Assembly: GCA_029953675.1 (NCBI GenBank) | Contig: JAMWBK010000004.1 | Location: 372,001-436,000 of the forward strand | Reading direction: 5' to 3' | Source of the DNA: Rhodosorus marinus | Lineage: Eukaryota; Rhodophyta; Stylonematophyceae; Stylonematales; Stylonemataceae | DNA: 64,000 nt | Part shown: piece after piece, positions 23,832 through 36,275 of the stretch | Numbering within the stretch: the stretch's first letter is position 1 | Layout of the letters: every line of letters begins with the position of its first letter | Program-made: the position numbers and the translations under genes | Notes under the pieces: model-generated | What the model was told of the DNA's origin: nothing | Seen by the model: the letters and a program-made list of their open reading frames with translations, nothing else | Databases searched by the model: none

Positions 23832-24474
23832 GTTCCAAGGCTCCGCCGGAGGCACGCTCGTCTTGCCACAATGACTTTGTTCCGACGTTTCCGCAGGAAG
23901 GTAGTCGCGATCGAACAGAGGAGCACCTCCTTGCGCTAACCGCAAGATCCTCGCGAGGGCGTCACGCAACGCGCTCCGCAGTTCACTGGCTACAGATCTA
24001 AGGCGAGATTGCCCTGCTCGCAAAGCATCTCTCGCGGTGCGCGCGGAAGGATCGTTATGTACGTAGAAGGAGAGATAGAGCAAGGACGAAAGTGCTTGGT
24101 TTGCTCCCGATGCCCGTGATGGATGGAGGAATCGGATTAGAAGAAGATATCCAAATCCGCACCAACGCCGAAGACTTTCGCAGTTGGCCTCGAGTTTGAG
24201 CTAGAATTTGGATATCCTCGAAGCATGATGAGCTCCAACCTCTTCTTGGTTACCCGTCGAGACGCATGGAAAGCGCAAAGTTCCTCCACCTCCACCTAAG
24301 AGCACAGTCATTTGATGTGGATACTTGTCTCTCTGCATGAGTGGAGCTGTTTAGCAAACGCGGCACTGTAGAGAAACCCGTGGAAGCGTTGGTGGACTAG
24401 AAACATTGACGAAGCTGTAGCTAGGGGTTAAGGGGTTCCCGACGGAGAGCCAGTTAATCTGCTTTTCACTGCAG

Positions 24475-24768
24475 AAGGAGCGCAACTCTGCGGGTTCTGG
24501 TAGAGGAGAAGCGTTGGATCTGCACCTTTGCAAATTGCAAGTCCAGAACAAGTTTGGTGGACTGTTTGGAGAAAATCGAACGCCACGTTACGTTATGGAA
24601 GATAGTGATGAGAATGATGGCATTCATGACGGTTCAGATATCGAAATAAGTCCGTTGGATGACGTGGAGGAGGTCCGGCTTGGTCCTGGAGTCCGGGCGG
24701 CGGTAGAGAAGTCAGTGCCTGTTGATGGCTTTTTGAAGCCCAAGACGGATGATTTCGATGAGAAGTAG
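24475..24768 (+). CDS. acidic last exon of an unknown protein
   Basis: A strong acceptor (cttttcactgcag) opens 97 codons to a stop: a Leu/Lys part (LCKLQVQNKFGGLFGENR), then an acidic tail (MEDSDENDGIHDGSDIEI) ending KPKTDDFDEK. Upstream exons were not identified; an ATG near 24224 is a possible first exon. It runs divergently from the pseudouridine gene. No family is recognised. Confidence 0.38.
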   Translation, partial: KERNSAGSGRGEALDLHLCKLQVQNKFGGLFGENRTPRYVMEDSDENDGIHDGSDIEISPLDDVEEVRLGPGVRAAVEKSVPVDGFLKPKTDDFDEK

Positions 24769-25149
24769 GGATAAACAGTAGTTCATTCTACATTTAACGA
24801 TATTGATCCTGCTAACGTCTACTGATGGAACTGAGTATTCCTCTTGTCTTATGTCTGGGGTTCTCGATAGTGCCGTCATTCTGGAAGACAGAAGCAATGA
24901 CAAAGAAACGGGTGATGGAAAACCCTCAAGCTGAGGCTGCGGAGTACGGCTCGTACCAGACCCGAAGTTTAGCATAGACGCCAGCTTGGACGGAATCCTA
25001 GCAACTGCGGGATTCAGGGGAGGACGGAAAAGCCACTTAAAGCGCGCTCATCATTCCACGGCAAAAAGGGTTGACCTCAAATTATTGTTAGTTTTTTTCG
25101 CTTAAGTGAACGAAGATCTATACTCAACAGACGGATTCGCAATTATTAT
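24769..25149. other. 3' flank, no gene seen
   Basis: Short open frames only. It lies between an unknown + strand exon and the stop of the uL18-like gene. Confidence 0.4.
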
Positions 25150-25765
25150 CTAGTTGGTGGACTGCGATTCAAGCGGCACCGCCTCCTGCCCAGTAGAGCG
25201 TTCCCGTGATGCACCAACCGCCTCCCCTCGGAGAACCCGCTTAAAGAATGGCATCGGGTTCACCCAGATCCAATCGTTTGGATCCCTAATTGTTTTCTGC
25301 GTTTTAATTCCCGAACTTCGAACGTTGTAGAGGAATCGCCTTGGTAGACTTGTAGCCTTGAAACGATGAGCCAATTCGAAGTGTTCCATGTTCAACTCCT
25401 TCGCCCTCCTCGTCAAGACGACCGAAACGGCGTCCAAAGCATCAGTGTTGGCAACATGCTTCGGAAGTCCATCCTTCGCATTCCCTGTAGCCTCTTTCTT
25501 CTCCCGAATCAGCTCCCTGACCTCCTGCTCTCCAGGATCAATCGTTCAAACCTCAAGAGTTAACGAAAACCCCAATAACATTGGGCTCTGGTCCTTACGA
25601 CTAGGACTAGCTTTGAGAGGCGTAAAATACCTTATCAGTAGTTCCTATACTAAGCAGGTGTTCGTTCGTCTCCCTATGGAACACTAGTGCCCGAATATGC
25701 TTGTTGCTTATCATCAACGCCAGCTTAAAAGGCGTCGTCGGCCTCCTCAACCTAATCCTCTTCAT
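25150..25765 (-). CDS. uL18-like ribosomal protein, probably organellar
   Basis: Two exons, 25765-25631 and about 25527-25150, give about 170 aa. The start MKRIRLRRPTTPFKLALM leads into SNKHIRALVFHRETNEHLL, which has the uL18 pattern (SNKHI.A.V, then a self-contained strand and a ...S.STL-like turn). Exon 2 contains HVANTDALDAVSVVLTRRAK followed by ELNMEHFELAHRF, like the helix and strand of uL18 (AN..AA..VG..LA.RA...GI..V.FDR). The C-terminal ~70 residues (KTIRDPNDWIWVNPMPFFKR) extend beyond the bacterial family, common in mitochondrial versions. The exact acceptor of exon 2 is uncertain by a few codons. 5S rRNA binding is known for the family, not shown here. Confidence 0.5.
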
Positions 25766-26193
25766 CCAGATTGAATCAAACAGATAATCTTCTCCAAGCC
25801 TTCACCTCGATCTTATCCTACTCCATTAGATAATCCCAACCTTCAACCAGCTTCAACTTTAGAAAAAAGCAGACTGGCACCCCCCCCCCCCCAAGCTTCA
25901 CCAAAAGCAGACTGCAACGTCTCAACGCTTTGGTAGTCTATTAGAAAGCAGCCGGGAACCTTGCTTGGGTGGTGGACAGGGACAGGGGGAGTCACAAGTG
26001 TGTGACTACGTAAGGGGAGGGTCTTTGGACTAATTTGAGCGTCTAAGGACTAACTGGCGGACCAACGGACTAAGAGAATAGCTCGCTCTCAGGGAAACAA
26101 CCGCGTGAGAAGTTCAGGTTAATAATGACTTTTTACTTAAGAGTTCCAGTCAAAGACCAAAAAAAACGGTCTCAGCGGAGTGCACTACATGCA
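25766..26193. other. intergenic, C-rich on + strand
   Basis: 5' flank of the uL18-like gene and 3' flank of the SAP gene. It includes a 13-base C run near 25878-25890 and an imperfect local duplication (AAGCTTCACC/AAAAGCAGACTG near 25860-25915). No gene seen. Confidence 0.4.
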
Positions 26194-28533
26194 CTACCGG
26201 CGAGCGACAGTGGTTCTCTTCGGAATCTGGGATTTCTTTACCCTGGATCCTGACTGGAGCGCTGTGCTTGCCTTTTTTATGGCAGTTTTTCGGATGGTTG
26301 GCTTCGGGTGCTCTATCGCCTTCTTTGCCAAGTCAGGGCTTGCTTTTGCCACGGTTCCAGCGGCTTGGGGCATAGTAGAATCTGTCCTGCCTCTTCTCGT
26401 TCTCAAAGAGGGTTTGGGTATTTTACTGACCGCCGGCTGCCTCGAAGGGAACGCGCTCTCTTGGTTAGGCTTCACGAGCGAGGGCTTCCTGTTCGCCGCG
26501 GTAAAGTTCGCTGAACGTTCTTGCCGTATGGTGTGCGGAACAGTCGGCACGACTGTGCCCACCGCCACTTCTGGTGTTTGATACCCGGGTGTTCTTTGGA
26601 CTTCTTCTTCCAGAGCACGGGGTCGACTCGAGCGTTTCGTCCTTTTCAGGATCTCCTTTTGCTTCAGCTCCTTTTGAAGTGCCATCTCCTTCTCAAGCTG
26701 CCGCTGAAGGAACAGATCCTGATCAACCGTGATGTCCAGACTCGTCCTGTTGGATGTACTCGAGTTGCGCTCCGCCACCCGTTCAATCGCCGCCGAAACC
26801 TTCTGGTTTGCTGCAGAATCTACATTTTCGGCGCTGATTCCCCGGCTTCTTCTGCTTGATGCCCTGCTCGGCGCGCGGGTCTTGACAGTTGATCCAGATG
26901 AGACAGGGCTGATGGGAGTTGAACCTTCCACAGAAGCTGCTTTTGCCAGGCTCGGCTTCCCCTTCCGTTCGCTTAACCGCAAAGGCTGTACTGGAGTTGG
27001 ATTTGGTGTAATCGCTGGCTCTATCTCTGCCCCGGTGCTGCTCATCTTTCGCGCCATCCTCGTAGCAGGTTTTCTTGACCCCGATGCGGATGAGCGCTTC
27101 TGTTCATTCGTCTGCGGGTCATCGCACAGGATCTTCTTGCTGACGCTTCGGACAGTAGATAACTCAACCTTGTTGCCAGTGGAAGTTGTCCGATTCTCAG
27201 GCACAATATGTTGTGGATCCTCAAGACCGGCCTTCCCTTGGGGTGTCCTTGAAAGTGAGTTTCGGCTTACAGGCAACGAAGCATGTCCAGTTCGGGTGTG
27301 GCTATCAGGGAGTAGTGATACCTCCGGGTACAGAGCCTGCGTAATTTTCGGAACCTGTCCAAAAGGTTCCACAGATTTAAAACGTTCAAACCCTCGTGAT
27401 TGATTCAGCTGTCGTCCGTGCTCAACAGGTTTGTCCTCAGTCGCTGGTGGTTGCCCTGCGCTGCCTGTCCTCGCCCGGCTCTTCCTGGATCGGTTTTCAT
27501 CTGCATTGGACTCTGCGGGCTTGTCACGAGTACTGCTCGCTGAAGGCGGTCCTTGAGCGGAAGTCGGAACGTTTGGCAGTTGCTGGTTGTTTTGCAACTG
27601 CGCTTCAATGACTCTGTCCACTAGCTCAGCCTTCTTTCCATTCGTGTTGAGGCCAGCAGCCTTCAGTTTAATCCGAAGTGCGGAGACGGTGTTTGTCCTT
27701 GAAACTTCATCCCGGAGGCCTAGATCAGGTTCCACCTTCCCGTTCTCGTTCTCACCGGCGGCTTTGGTCTCGCCAAGGGTCACCTCAGGATCCAACGGTA
27801 CCTGAGTCTCAGTCCTAATCTCAGCCTGGTAAAAACACGAATCTATCGCTTAGACACGCGCTGTGTTTCCTGTTCGTTCATTGGATTTTACCGATGCTCG
27901 ACCCACCTGCTCGGATAAAAGCGATTCGGCGGCCGCTTCAAGGACTTTTACGGCGGAATGGCCGCATGCATCACCTGCCAACTCTTCCTCGTCGTCAAAG
28001 CTTGGCAGCTTCTGAAGCGCGGGGGCAATCAGGTTTGAAGCTGAAGATTTCCGCGAAGTCAGCTTCTTAATGGCCGAGAGAAAAGGCGAAAAGAAAAACG
28101 GAGCTGGACTTGATCCCGAGGATGCGTCTCTGGCTGGTGTCAAGAAATCCGCCAAAGACGAACTCTTCCGATCAGGCATTTCGGGACTATTCATTTTTGC
28201 GGCCATCTCATTTTGAGTAGATCTCTGCTTCGGAGAATCTTCCTGAGACCAGCCTGTGACTTCGCTGCCGTTGTCCTTGTCAGTGCTCTGGGTTTTCTTC
28301 GCGCTTAAGCTGTCCACGTATTTCGGAGGAGCGTCCGAGTCCATCCATTCAGTTGCACCTGCAGCCGCTGCTGCAGCAGCTGTGAGCAGCAAACCTTCCA
28401 ACGACGAGCGGGCATTGGCTTTTCCACCAACCTTGCGTACTTTCCTCTTCGAGCTCTTAAGGATCGGTTTTGCTACTTTACTCACTTGCTCTTGCGGTTG
28501 GGCCCCTCTTCGTGCCCTTGTGGAAGCAGGCAT
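26194..28533 (-). CDS. SAP-domain protein, basic and disordered
   Basis: Two exons, 28533-27907 and 27825-26194, give about 752 aa. The first ATG in frame starts MPASTRARRGAQ. The N-terminal half is basic and Ser-rich with an alanine run. Just after the splice is a SAP motif (VSALRIKLKAAGLNTNGKK followed by AELVDRVI), the helix-turn-helix that binds AT-rich scaffold DNA in chromatin and RNA-processing proteins. The remaining ~480 residues are Ser/Arg/Lys/Pro-rich, with one short coiled-coil-like stretch (LFLQRQLEKEMALQKELKQK) and a basic end (KKSQIPKRTTVARR). No other domain was recognised. A nuclear chromatin or RNA role is inferred. Long open frames on the opposite strand are shadows of this composition. 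Confidence 0.75.
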
Positions 28534-30334
28534 GGTTTCTTTCAAATCACAAGCGAACTGCAGTCCCAAAAAAGTCAAACTCTCCTTCTCTCCCACTAAC
28601 CTCGACGCATACCACCAGTACAGGCTAAAGGGCTCTCGCTCCGAAACCACCTCAGTCGAATGCACCCCTTATACTCAAACAGATATTCATCCATGCTCGA
28701 ATAAATCTGAAGGGGCACTATAGCGCTGAAGTGACCAAGTTTCCTTTTCTTCTCTGCTGTAACGTTCGCCCAACCATCCCAATAGAGAGAAGCCCACGGA
28801 TCACTGGCAAAGGGCAGTGCTAGCCAATTTCAGTTGTGAAACGGACATATTTTTACCAATGAGCTTATGATTAATTTGTATTTATGAAGAAAAAGTCAAG
28901 GTTGCTGACAGTTTTAGGGTTATGAGGGCTTTTGCCAGGCTGCGGCTTGCAGGCGACTGAGAGGCAAGTCTTCCCATCCGGGTTGGTCCGCCGTGCATGG
29001 GTGGGTGACTCCTAGGTTGTGATGAGCAGGGCGAGAGAGAGTATTGTAATTGAAGAAACACATTTTGTATGGATCCTGCGGATTTGCACGCAATAGCTTT
29101 GCTGAGGCGAGGTTGAGACCTTCTGTCGTTCCCGGGTCCTCTTTCTTCAAAGATAGTACAACTCCTGCTCACATGATTAGGACCACAACACTACGCTACA
29201 CATAGCTTTTGACAAGACTCATGTCTTGTCAAAAGCGATCAGAGTTCCCCTACAAGTGCAGGGATACAAAGAAGAAATCGAAATCTTTTTGGCGCATTGC
29301 GTTGAGATTGACTGGTCAGTACTAGACGCATAACTAGTGACCACTTTCAACGCGGTGGTCACCCATACCCATGTATGGTCAGTAACCTCAGACTCAAGCT
29401 AGGACCCCCTAAACCCATTCGGAAACGGCTGTCCAATGTTGTCGCCAACTCCCAGTCAATGAAATCAGTTCTCGTTGGTGCAGAACTTCAACCGTTACAT
29501 AAAAAAAGAGAAACTGAGGACACGTGTAGGAAAGTAATTTGTTAGTTAGACAAGCTTAGAAATTTCGGTCGGCAAGGCATGGTGTTCGGCCGGTGACAAC
29601 AACCTGCTTGATCTCTATCATAGCGCACGCTAACACTGATCTTGCGAGCCAAAATGTTTCCTCCTGATATTCTGCAGACGTAATCCAAGTTGAAAGTCGT
29701 CCACTCCGGGGATAGAGTACCTTTGAAGGTGAAGCCTCACACGCCTTTTGGAACGAAAACCAAGGGCGGAGGAGAGGCGAGACGAACAGTTTTTAGCGAC
29801 GAGGTCGGGACCTCAAGGAGATTCTAGATCAAGTCCTCATGCAGACAGTCTGACAGACACTTGATATACGAATTCGGAAAGTGAGGAGCTAGCCGTGGGC
29901 TTAATTTCGATACCGTTCCCTCGACCACAGCTCAATATCATAGGTTCCCGGCTTCCGGCATTGGCAGCCTAGCTCTTGCCCTGTTCGAGTGCTTCACGTC
30001 TCCTTCATCTGGGACGATGCACAAGAGATGAATATCCTGATTTTAACAAGGCTTTTGTTTATCTGTTTTGTACATTGATTAACTTTCTAGCGAGTGTTCT
30101 AGTTCTCCATGAATTCCGAACGCTTCAGTACTTTGGGTCTGGATGGGACTCGTCAGAACCCACGTGCACTGCAGGAGGACGGATGAGAGGAAGCCTGCAA
30201 CTCTGGCGATCCTGTCGTTGGCTCTCTCACGACTCGACCATGGACAAGAACGGAGCCGATCAAATACCGCATACGTTGAAAATCGTGTTCGCTCCTGTCC
30301 GTCACACACACGCGATTCGCCGCAGAGAACCCAC
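28534..30334. other. gene-poor region with a fold-back
   Basis: Holds the SAP gene promoter and the 3' flank of the glutaminyl cyclase gene. Short open frames at 28882-29172 and 29976-30491 show no family resemblance. A 14-bp perfect hairpin is at 29205-29236. Confidence 0.45.
29205..29236. repeat. perfect 14-bp hairpin with 4-nt loop
   Basis: GCTTTTGACAAGAC (29205-29218), loop TCAT, then the exact reverse complement to 29236. It resembles a terminator-type or fold-back stem, but lies about 670 bp upstream of the SAP gene start and is not followed by a T-run. Confidence 0.8.
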
Positions 30335-31823
30335 TCACGGGGGTACGATCTCTACGACGTATATTTTCGGCCAGTTCTTGCCCGTTATATACAGAGTTTT
30401 GGTCTTCTCGTCGTATGCAATACCGTTCAGCACACCCGCCTGCGCAAGGGGAAACCAACCAAAACCTAGTTTAGTACAGGAATCGAAGTGAGAGACAAAA
30501 ACTGGCTGCGTTGATGTTTTCGGGCCTACTACGCGTCCCATAAGCTTATCCTCCTCTTGAAGCAGTCCTGTGAAGTCAATCTTGCCCTTGATTCGTCCTG
30601 TATCTGGGTCAATTCTCAGCACAACGTCCTGCTGCCAGACATTCGACCAAATCTCGCCATCTATGTATTCCAGCTCGTTTAACATGTCCACAGAAGTATT
30701 GTCATAATCATAAACCACGAGATTGTCCATTGACTTCTCTAAGGTGACAGGATCTATTAGGATAACAACGGAATGGTAAAGTCAGGCAAAGGCGGATGTA
30801 CAGTTCGTCAACATACAGGACGTTACAGGGCATCCGTACCAAGACGTCGAATCTCATCGCTCCCATCCGTCATGTACACAATCTTCCCGTCCGAACTCGC
30901 GGTTATGCCCCACCCTTCACCTTCGTATCTCCAAGTCCCGGTTAGTTCCTATTCCATACGTTTTGGTTCCGTGAGTTCCCGTGCTGAGATTTTCCGAGTC
31001 CAGACCATCGGGCTTGGAACTGATTGAGTACTTTCTAGAGATGCACGGGCCTTACCAAATCAGTTGGAGAGTATTTGAAGCCCTTTCCCTGCTTCCACAC
31101 AAGTTGAACTACTTCATCATTTACGAGAGCACACCCTTCTCCGAACAGATTGTTGTTCAAAGGCCGTCTTTGCAGATCCTTTTCTGCATCCAGTTCGTAC
31201 ATGCGCATCGCGCTTTTGCCTCTCAGCCCCTGGCTTTCATACATCAGCCCTGGAGAGCGGCGCCACAAAATATCACCAGAACCGAGGTCAGAACAGACCA
31301 AGTGGCACGATACTCACGCTCTGCAGCCTATGCTTACCGTTGTGGAAAAAGAGCCCTTGGGTAAAGGAGCTTGCGGTGTGGTTGTGCTTGCCCACGATCT
31401 TGTAGGAATAGACTGGTGTCGGTTCATGCTTTTCTGGCGCTGGAGTCTCTTCTGCTACAGGAGTAGCATCCTAGTATTACAAAAAAACAGAAGATACGCG
31501 GATATGAATCAAACAAGCTCCTCAAAATCAACGAAACAATCTGGATGCGGGCACATCCATACCCCCTCGCCTCTGCTTCTCAGTGTGAAAAGAACTGCCG
31601 CTGCTGCGCCGAGACAAACAACAGAGATAATCAAGGTCCAAACACATATCCGAATAATTCTAGATTTCCTCGAGGTTCCAGGGCCATTCCCCTCGTTCAA
31701 CCCGGCTAGATCATCCTCAAGGTCAAACGCAAATTCCTCAGGAGGTACCTCATCGGGATCAGCTCCCTCCACCCTAGGACTATACATTGACTCCGCACGA
31801 CGATATGAAGTTTCTCTTCCCAT
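30335..31823 (-). CDS. glutaminyl-peptide cyclotransferase, plant/bacterial beta-propeller type, membrane-anchored
   Basis: Converts N-terminal glutamine to pyroglutamate. Exons 31823-31563, 31470-31338, 31249-31056, 30948-30840, 30753-30503 and 30439-30335 keep phase, about 350 aa. The N-terminal ~50 residues are acidic and cytosolic-looking, followed by one membrane helix (VWTLIISVVCLGAAAAVLF), so a type II Golgi/ER anchor is likely. The catalytic propeller has TASSFTQGLFFHNG, LMYESQGLRGKSAMR, LNNNLFGEGCALV, VVQLVWKQGKGF, WRYEGEGWGITA, VYMTDGSDEIRRLDP, LNELEYIDGEIWSNVWQ, GVLNGIAYDEKTKTLYITGK and NWPKIY. These are the family blocks in order. The last 63-nt intron is frame-neutral and might be read through. 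Confidence 0.92.
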
Positions 31824-31904
31824 TTATTTATTCTACACACACGGAAGTTCTTTTTACATATCCAAACTCAACCTTAGCTTTCTTCATGAACTCTTACGGA
31901 CGAC

Positions 31905-32845
31905 CCCATCTCACTCAGTCTCTCTGCTTTCCCAACGACATCATTTAACAAGCTGCTCTGCTTCCAATCGAGTATGGGAAGCAGGTAAGGGCTCTGCCAC
32001 TCTTTGACTATCCGGGGTGCTGTTGAGAAGCATATAGGACACGGACCAGCTCATTAATAGGTAGTATGCATTGGTCGACTCTTAAAGGCAGCTCTATACC
32101 CATCTCACTCAGTCTCTTCGTTCTCTCGATGTCATTTAACAAGCTGTTTTGCTTCCAATTGACGATCGGAATCAGGGAAGTGCTCTGCCAGACTTGTACG
32201 ATCGGGGGTCCTGTTGAGCATCGACCAGCTGATTAATAAAGCATGCTTTGTTTGACTCTTACAGACCGCTCTGTACCCATCTCACTCAGTCCCTGCTTTC
32301 CCACCGGCATCATTTGACAAGCTGTTTTTCTTCCAATTGACGATGGGAAAGGGGTAAGCGCTCTGCCAGACTTCTACTATGAGGGGCGCTGTTGAGAAGC
32401 ATATAGAACATGGACCAGCTCATTAATGGAGTATGCGTTGGTCGACTCTTACAGACCGCTCTGTACCCATCTCACTCAGTCCCTGCTTTCCCACCGGCAT
32501 CATTTGACAAGCTGTTTTACTTCCAATCGACGATGGGAAAGAGGTAAGTCCTCTGCCAGACTTCTACTATGAGGGGCGCTATTGAGAAGCATATAGAACA
32601 TGGACCAGCTCATTAATAAAGTATGCATTGGGTTACTCTTACAGACCGCTCTATACCCATCTCACTCAGTTTCTGCTTTCCCGCCGAGATCATTCAACAA
32701 GCTGTTTTGCTTCCAATTGACGATGGGAAACCGGCAAGTGCTCTTTAAGACCTCCTCTATTGGGGGCGCTGTTGAGAAGCATATAGAACATGGACCAGCT
32801 CATTAATGAAGCATCTATTGGTCGACGACCTGTTAGAAGATAAAG
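31905..32845. repeat. five-unit tandem array, period ~190 bp
   Basis: Units begin at CCCATCTCACTCAGT at about 31905, 32099, 32276, 32466 and 32656 (spacings 194, 177, 190, 190) and the last ends near 32845. Each unit holds CATCATTTGACAAGCTG, CTTCCAATTGACGATGGG, a GGTAAG-like site, GAGAAGCATATAGAACATGG and ACCAGCTCATTAAT. Units 3-5 are most alike. The array starts about 80 bp upstream of the glutaminyl cyclase ATG. Confidence 0.9.
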
Positions 32846-34071
32846 ACACTGTCAAATGAGCTCCGGCTCTCCCACCTGGAGGGGTACCACATAAAAGAAT
32901 ACAAGTATAGAAGTGTACAAAGTGTACAAAGTGTAAAAAGCGTCGCCAGCCGATGATGGAAGAACGGGTAGACTGCCTTGCTTGTTGGATCCGGAGTTTT
33001 AACAACCATCTAGACCATCGACCAGTCCCAACAGTGTAAAAGGATTCGTTTGGATGGTGTGCATTGATGCGCGACCTGCTGGAATACCAGCACAAGAGCA
33101 CTCGCGAGCTTCATCGTTCGACATGGAACACTCAGAAAATACCAGCGTTCGTGCTTCTGGGTCATCTATAGCGTGAGTGGAGGAGTACCTGGTGAAGGCT
33201 ATGCTTCCAAATTGGGAAACCGCATTTGGATGGGACCGCTTTCCTCGGGAAGGTGCTAAGTCTAATGGTGAAGCTTCGACGAGTCTGATACGAACATGCT
33301 TGATGTTTGAAGAGATGTGAAGTATTGCAAGTGTTGCATTATTGAGGACTTGTATGGAAGGACAACCGCAAGTTCATCTTGATGACAAGCTGTTTGTCCA
33401 TAAGACCTACTCACCAAAGCTCTCTACCGAAGCCCACCGCTCAGAATCCATGAGACACCCGCCAAGCAATCTTGCCCAAGCCTGTCACGGCATCAGCCAA
33501 GTGTTGAGTCCTTCACGCCAACTATTAGTGGATAGAGGACAGTTCGGGCGTGTGGACTCATCCAGGACCATGAAAAACATCCCATCAGGACAAGCGGGAG
33601 CGGCATATCAACGACAAACCAAACGCCAACCAGCGGATCTACTTCTTCGATGCACTTCGTAAGTGGCTGGTAGAAATGCTGCAAAACAAGGATACTACCG
33701 GTACAAAAAAGGATCGTCCTTTTGACCTCCCTATTGTTATCCAAGGCCTCTCGACAGGTCGGACTGATGTCTTTGGCACTACCACCATTAACGCAAGCTG
33801 TAAGGCAAAGTCTTTGCTGCGATGTCCTTCACACTTGCGTGGTGACTGAGGAGAAATACAATGCCTGGGTATGTACAAAGCTTGTGTGGATATCTGTTGG
33901 TAGCTTTGGTCGCCTGGAAATCAGCGGCAGCGTGTTTTCGTGGAGTGACAGCAATGGAAGGAAAGGCTTCTTCTCGATGTCGTCTGCTGTGATTTAGGGC
34001 CTCGTTTCTCGGATTTGGAATACGAAGAAGAGTTCTTTTTTTTTTTGATAGGGGTCACGGTTTTCGTTGGC
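32846..34071. other. intergenic region upstream of the AAK1-type kinase
   Basis: No gene recognised. It includes a small AGTGTACAA-type triplication near 32915-32935. A 106-codon + strand open frame (33342-33662) shows no family resemblance. Confidence 0.45.
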
Positions 34072-36275
34072 ATGTTTAAAAGCTTCAAGAAGGCGCTTGA
34101 GGGACTAGACGGCGCTCTAGGTTCAGCAGGTCCGCTTGGCGAGGGCAGTCCGGCGGAGCTCCGTGTTGGGAAGCACTTCCGCTGCGGACCAGTCTCGTTC
34201 AGAATCAATCAAATTGTAGCTGAAGGAGGCTATTCCTTTGTGTATGCAGCTGAGGATGTGGATAGGCCTAATGCCTACTACGCGGTTAAAGTTATTCTAA
34301 TTAATGACGAGGAGGTGGGTAGACGCGCGCATGAGGAGATTGAGTTATTGAGAAGCCTTCCGCATCACCCGAACATTATGCGGTTCATTGCGGGTAAGAC
34401 TCCAATTGATTGAGACACCTATACCGCGTCAGTCGCATTGACCCTAAGATTCCGACAGGTAAGGTTCACGATCAGGAGGCTATGATCGTTACCGAGCTGA
34501 TTGACGGTGGTTCGCTGGCGGATAAGCTGCTGAGGAATCACGGAAGTACCTTTTCCGAAACGGAAATTCTGCGAATCATGGCAGACACCGCACACGCTTT
34601 GGCTCACCTCCACGCGCAGCAACCACCCATTGCACACCGGGACCTCAAGCTGGAGAACGTACTCTATGACCGACTCCAGGGACGCTTCAAGCTCTGCGAT
34701 TTTGGAAGCTGCACCACCAAGGCCTGTCGGTGAGCGTGCTTCTGCTGTTCCGTTTCCCTTACCCTGTTTTGGTTCCCGCAAGGGTCTCGTGAATGTACTT
34801 TGGGACGGAACTGAAGTGCTTACTGTTCAAAATGAACTGCTGTTCAGGTATGAGAGTTTCCAGGAAATTGCAAAGGAGGAAGAGGTTATTGCTGCACATT
34901 CGACTCTGATGTATAGAGCTCCCGAGATGGTCGATTTGTACCAGAAGAAGGTAAGCCAACAACGATGCCCTTGTTCCGACGCTGCGTCGCCAGTTTTTTA
35001 TTTTATTTCCCATCTGTACTTTATTTCGGGCTAAGGGTCATGCTCTTGTCCGTGTTGTAAATGAGAACAGCTCGTGTGTGAAAAAGTGGACGTATGGGCT
35101 CTTGGATGCATGTTCTATACTCTGTGCTACTCGGTGCACCCTTTCCAAGACGGGTAGGACCTCGTTCTAGAGCAACGAACAGCGGCACTTTAGAAGATGG
35201 ACTAACAAATCATGTGCCGGTCGGAATACCTTTGTAACCAGGACGTCGCTCCAAATTCTCAACGCCAAGTATACGACTCCGGAGACGCCCTCGTATACAC
35301 CAACTTTTAACAAACTGCTGAAGTCGATGCTGAACCCAAACCCGGAGACGAGGCCGGATATTTTCATTATTTTGGAAGGGCTTTGTCGAATGAGCGGGAG
35401 GCAGATGGATCCTAATCTAAAGCGCCTGGGTAAGCCAATGTCTGATCGGAAAGACAAAACCAGTGGTACCTGTGCTCGTCTGGTACTAATTTTTCCGGTT
35501 ACCCTGCAGGAGACCGTCGGCGGGATAATTCCGAGGCGTCGACGAGTAGTCCGAGATCAACGCACCACTTGAATAGTACGTCGGTTCCGGCAGGTGTATC
35601 CAAAAGCAAGCTACAACGCAATTCCCAGCCAAGGGGGTTTGATAGGCCAGACAACCCTCAGAAGCCGCAACCCCGAAAAGAAGGCGCGACGAAGCCGGCA
35701 GTAGCCGTTGCACAAAAGGAAGATCTGCTGATATCCTTGGAAGGTAAGTTACCTTTCCGTCTCAAATCGTCCAACTCCGCAAAACGTACGCATGGTTCAC
35801 TGAGCTCGGAAGAAATACCGTTCACCATCAGGGTCCGGGAAACCTGCGAACGACGACTGGGCGGATTTTGAGGGGGTTTTCGGTGGCTCTGAACAGAGCG
35901 CGACGAACACGGTGCAGGGAACAAACTCTGAACCAGTAGCAACGAGGTGGGCCAGACTGGGGGAGACGCGCTCATCCGCCTTGCCCTCAACCGCATGCCC
36001 TCTTCAGAGTTGTTTGACTAATGATGTTACTGCGTTTGAAAGTTTGCTGATTGGTTTTCTTGGATCTCCTACGCAGAACAACAGGCTCGAATCCGTCAAC
36101 TCCTGGCGATTTCCTCAGCGATCTTTACAAATCATCTTCTGATGGCGGGTCAAGTACCACCTCCGCTGCTCCTCGATCAATACCTTCATTTCTTTCATCG
36201 AAGCAGACAGCTCAGTCTAAACCTCGAAGCACCGATCCATTCGCAGACCTGCTCTCCCTTTCTAAGAGTAAATGA
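34072..36275 (+). CDS. NAK/AAK1/ARK-family serine/threonine kinase (clathrin adaptor-associated type)
   Basis: Eight exons (34072-34393, 34459-34729, 34848-34950, 35071-35153, 35242-35429, 35510-35743, 35832-35946, 36077-36275) keep phase, about 504 aa. The kinase domain has a glycine loop VAEGGYSFVYAAEDV, the lysine in YYAVKVIL, HPNIMRFIAG, IAHRDLKLENVLYD (catalytic HRD), KLCDFGSCTT (DFG), TLMYRAPEMVDLY, VDVWALGCMFYTLC and HPFQDG. The AEGG loop and the activation segment are typical of the NAK family, which phosphorylates AP-2/AP-1 mu chains and controls endocytosis. The C-terminal tail is Ser/Pro-rich and carries DDWADFEGVF and STDPFADL, motifs of the type that bind AP-2 and clathrin accessory proteins. 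Confidence 0.9.

Noticed and set aside
26729-27403. A 224-codon + strand open frame
   Set aside because: It lies opposite the SAP-domain protein and has no family resemblance. It arises from the GC-rich codons of the real gene.
31905-32845. CRISPR array
   Set aside because: Units are about 190 bp of continuous similarity with no short repeat/unique spacer pattern, in a eukaryotic context.
33342-33662. A 106-codon + strand gene before the kinase
   Set aside because: No family resemblance and no supported continuation.
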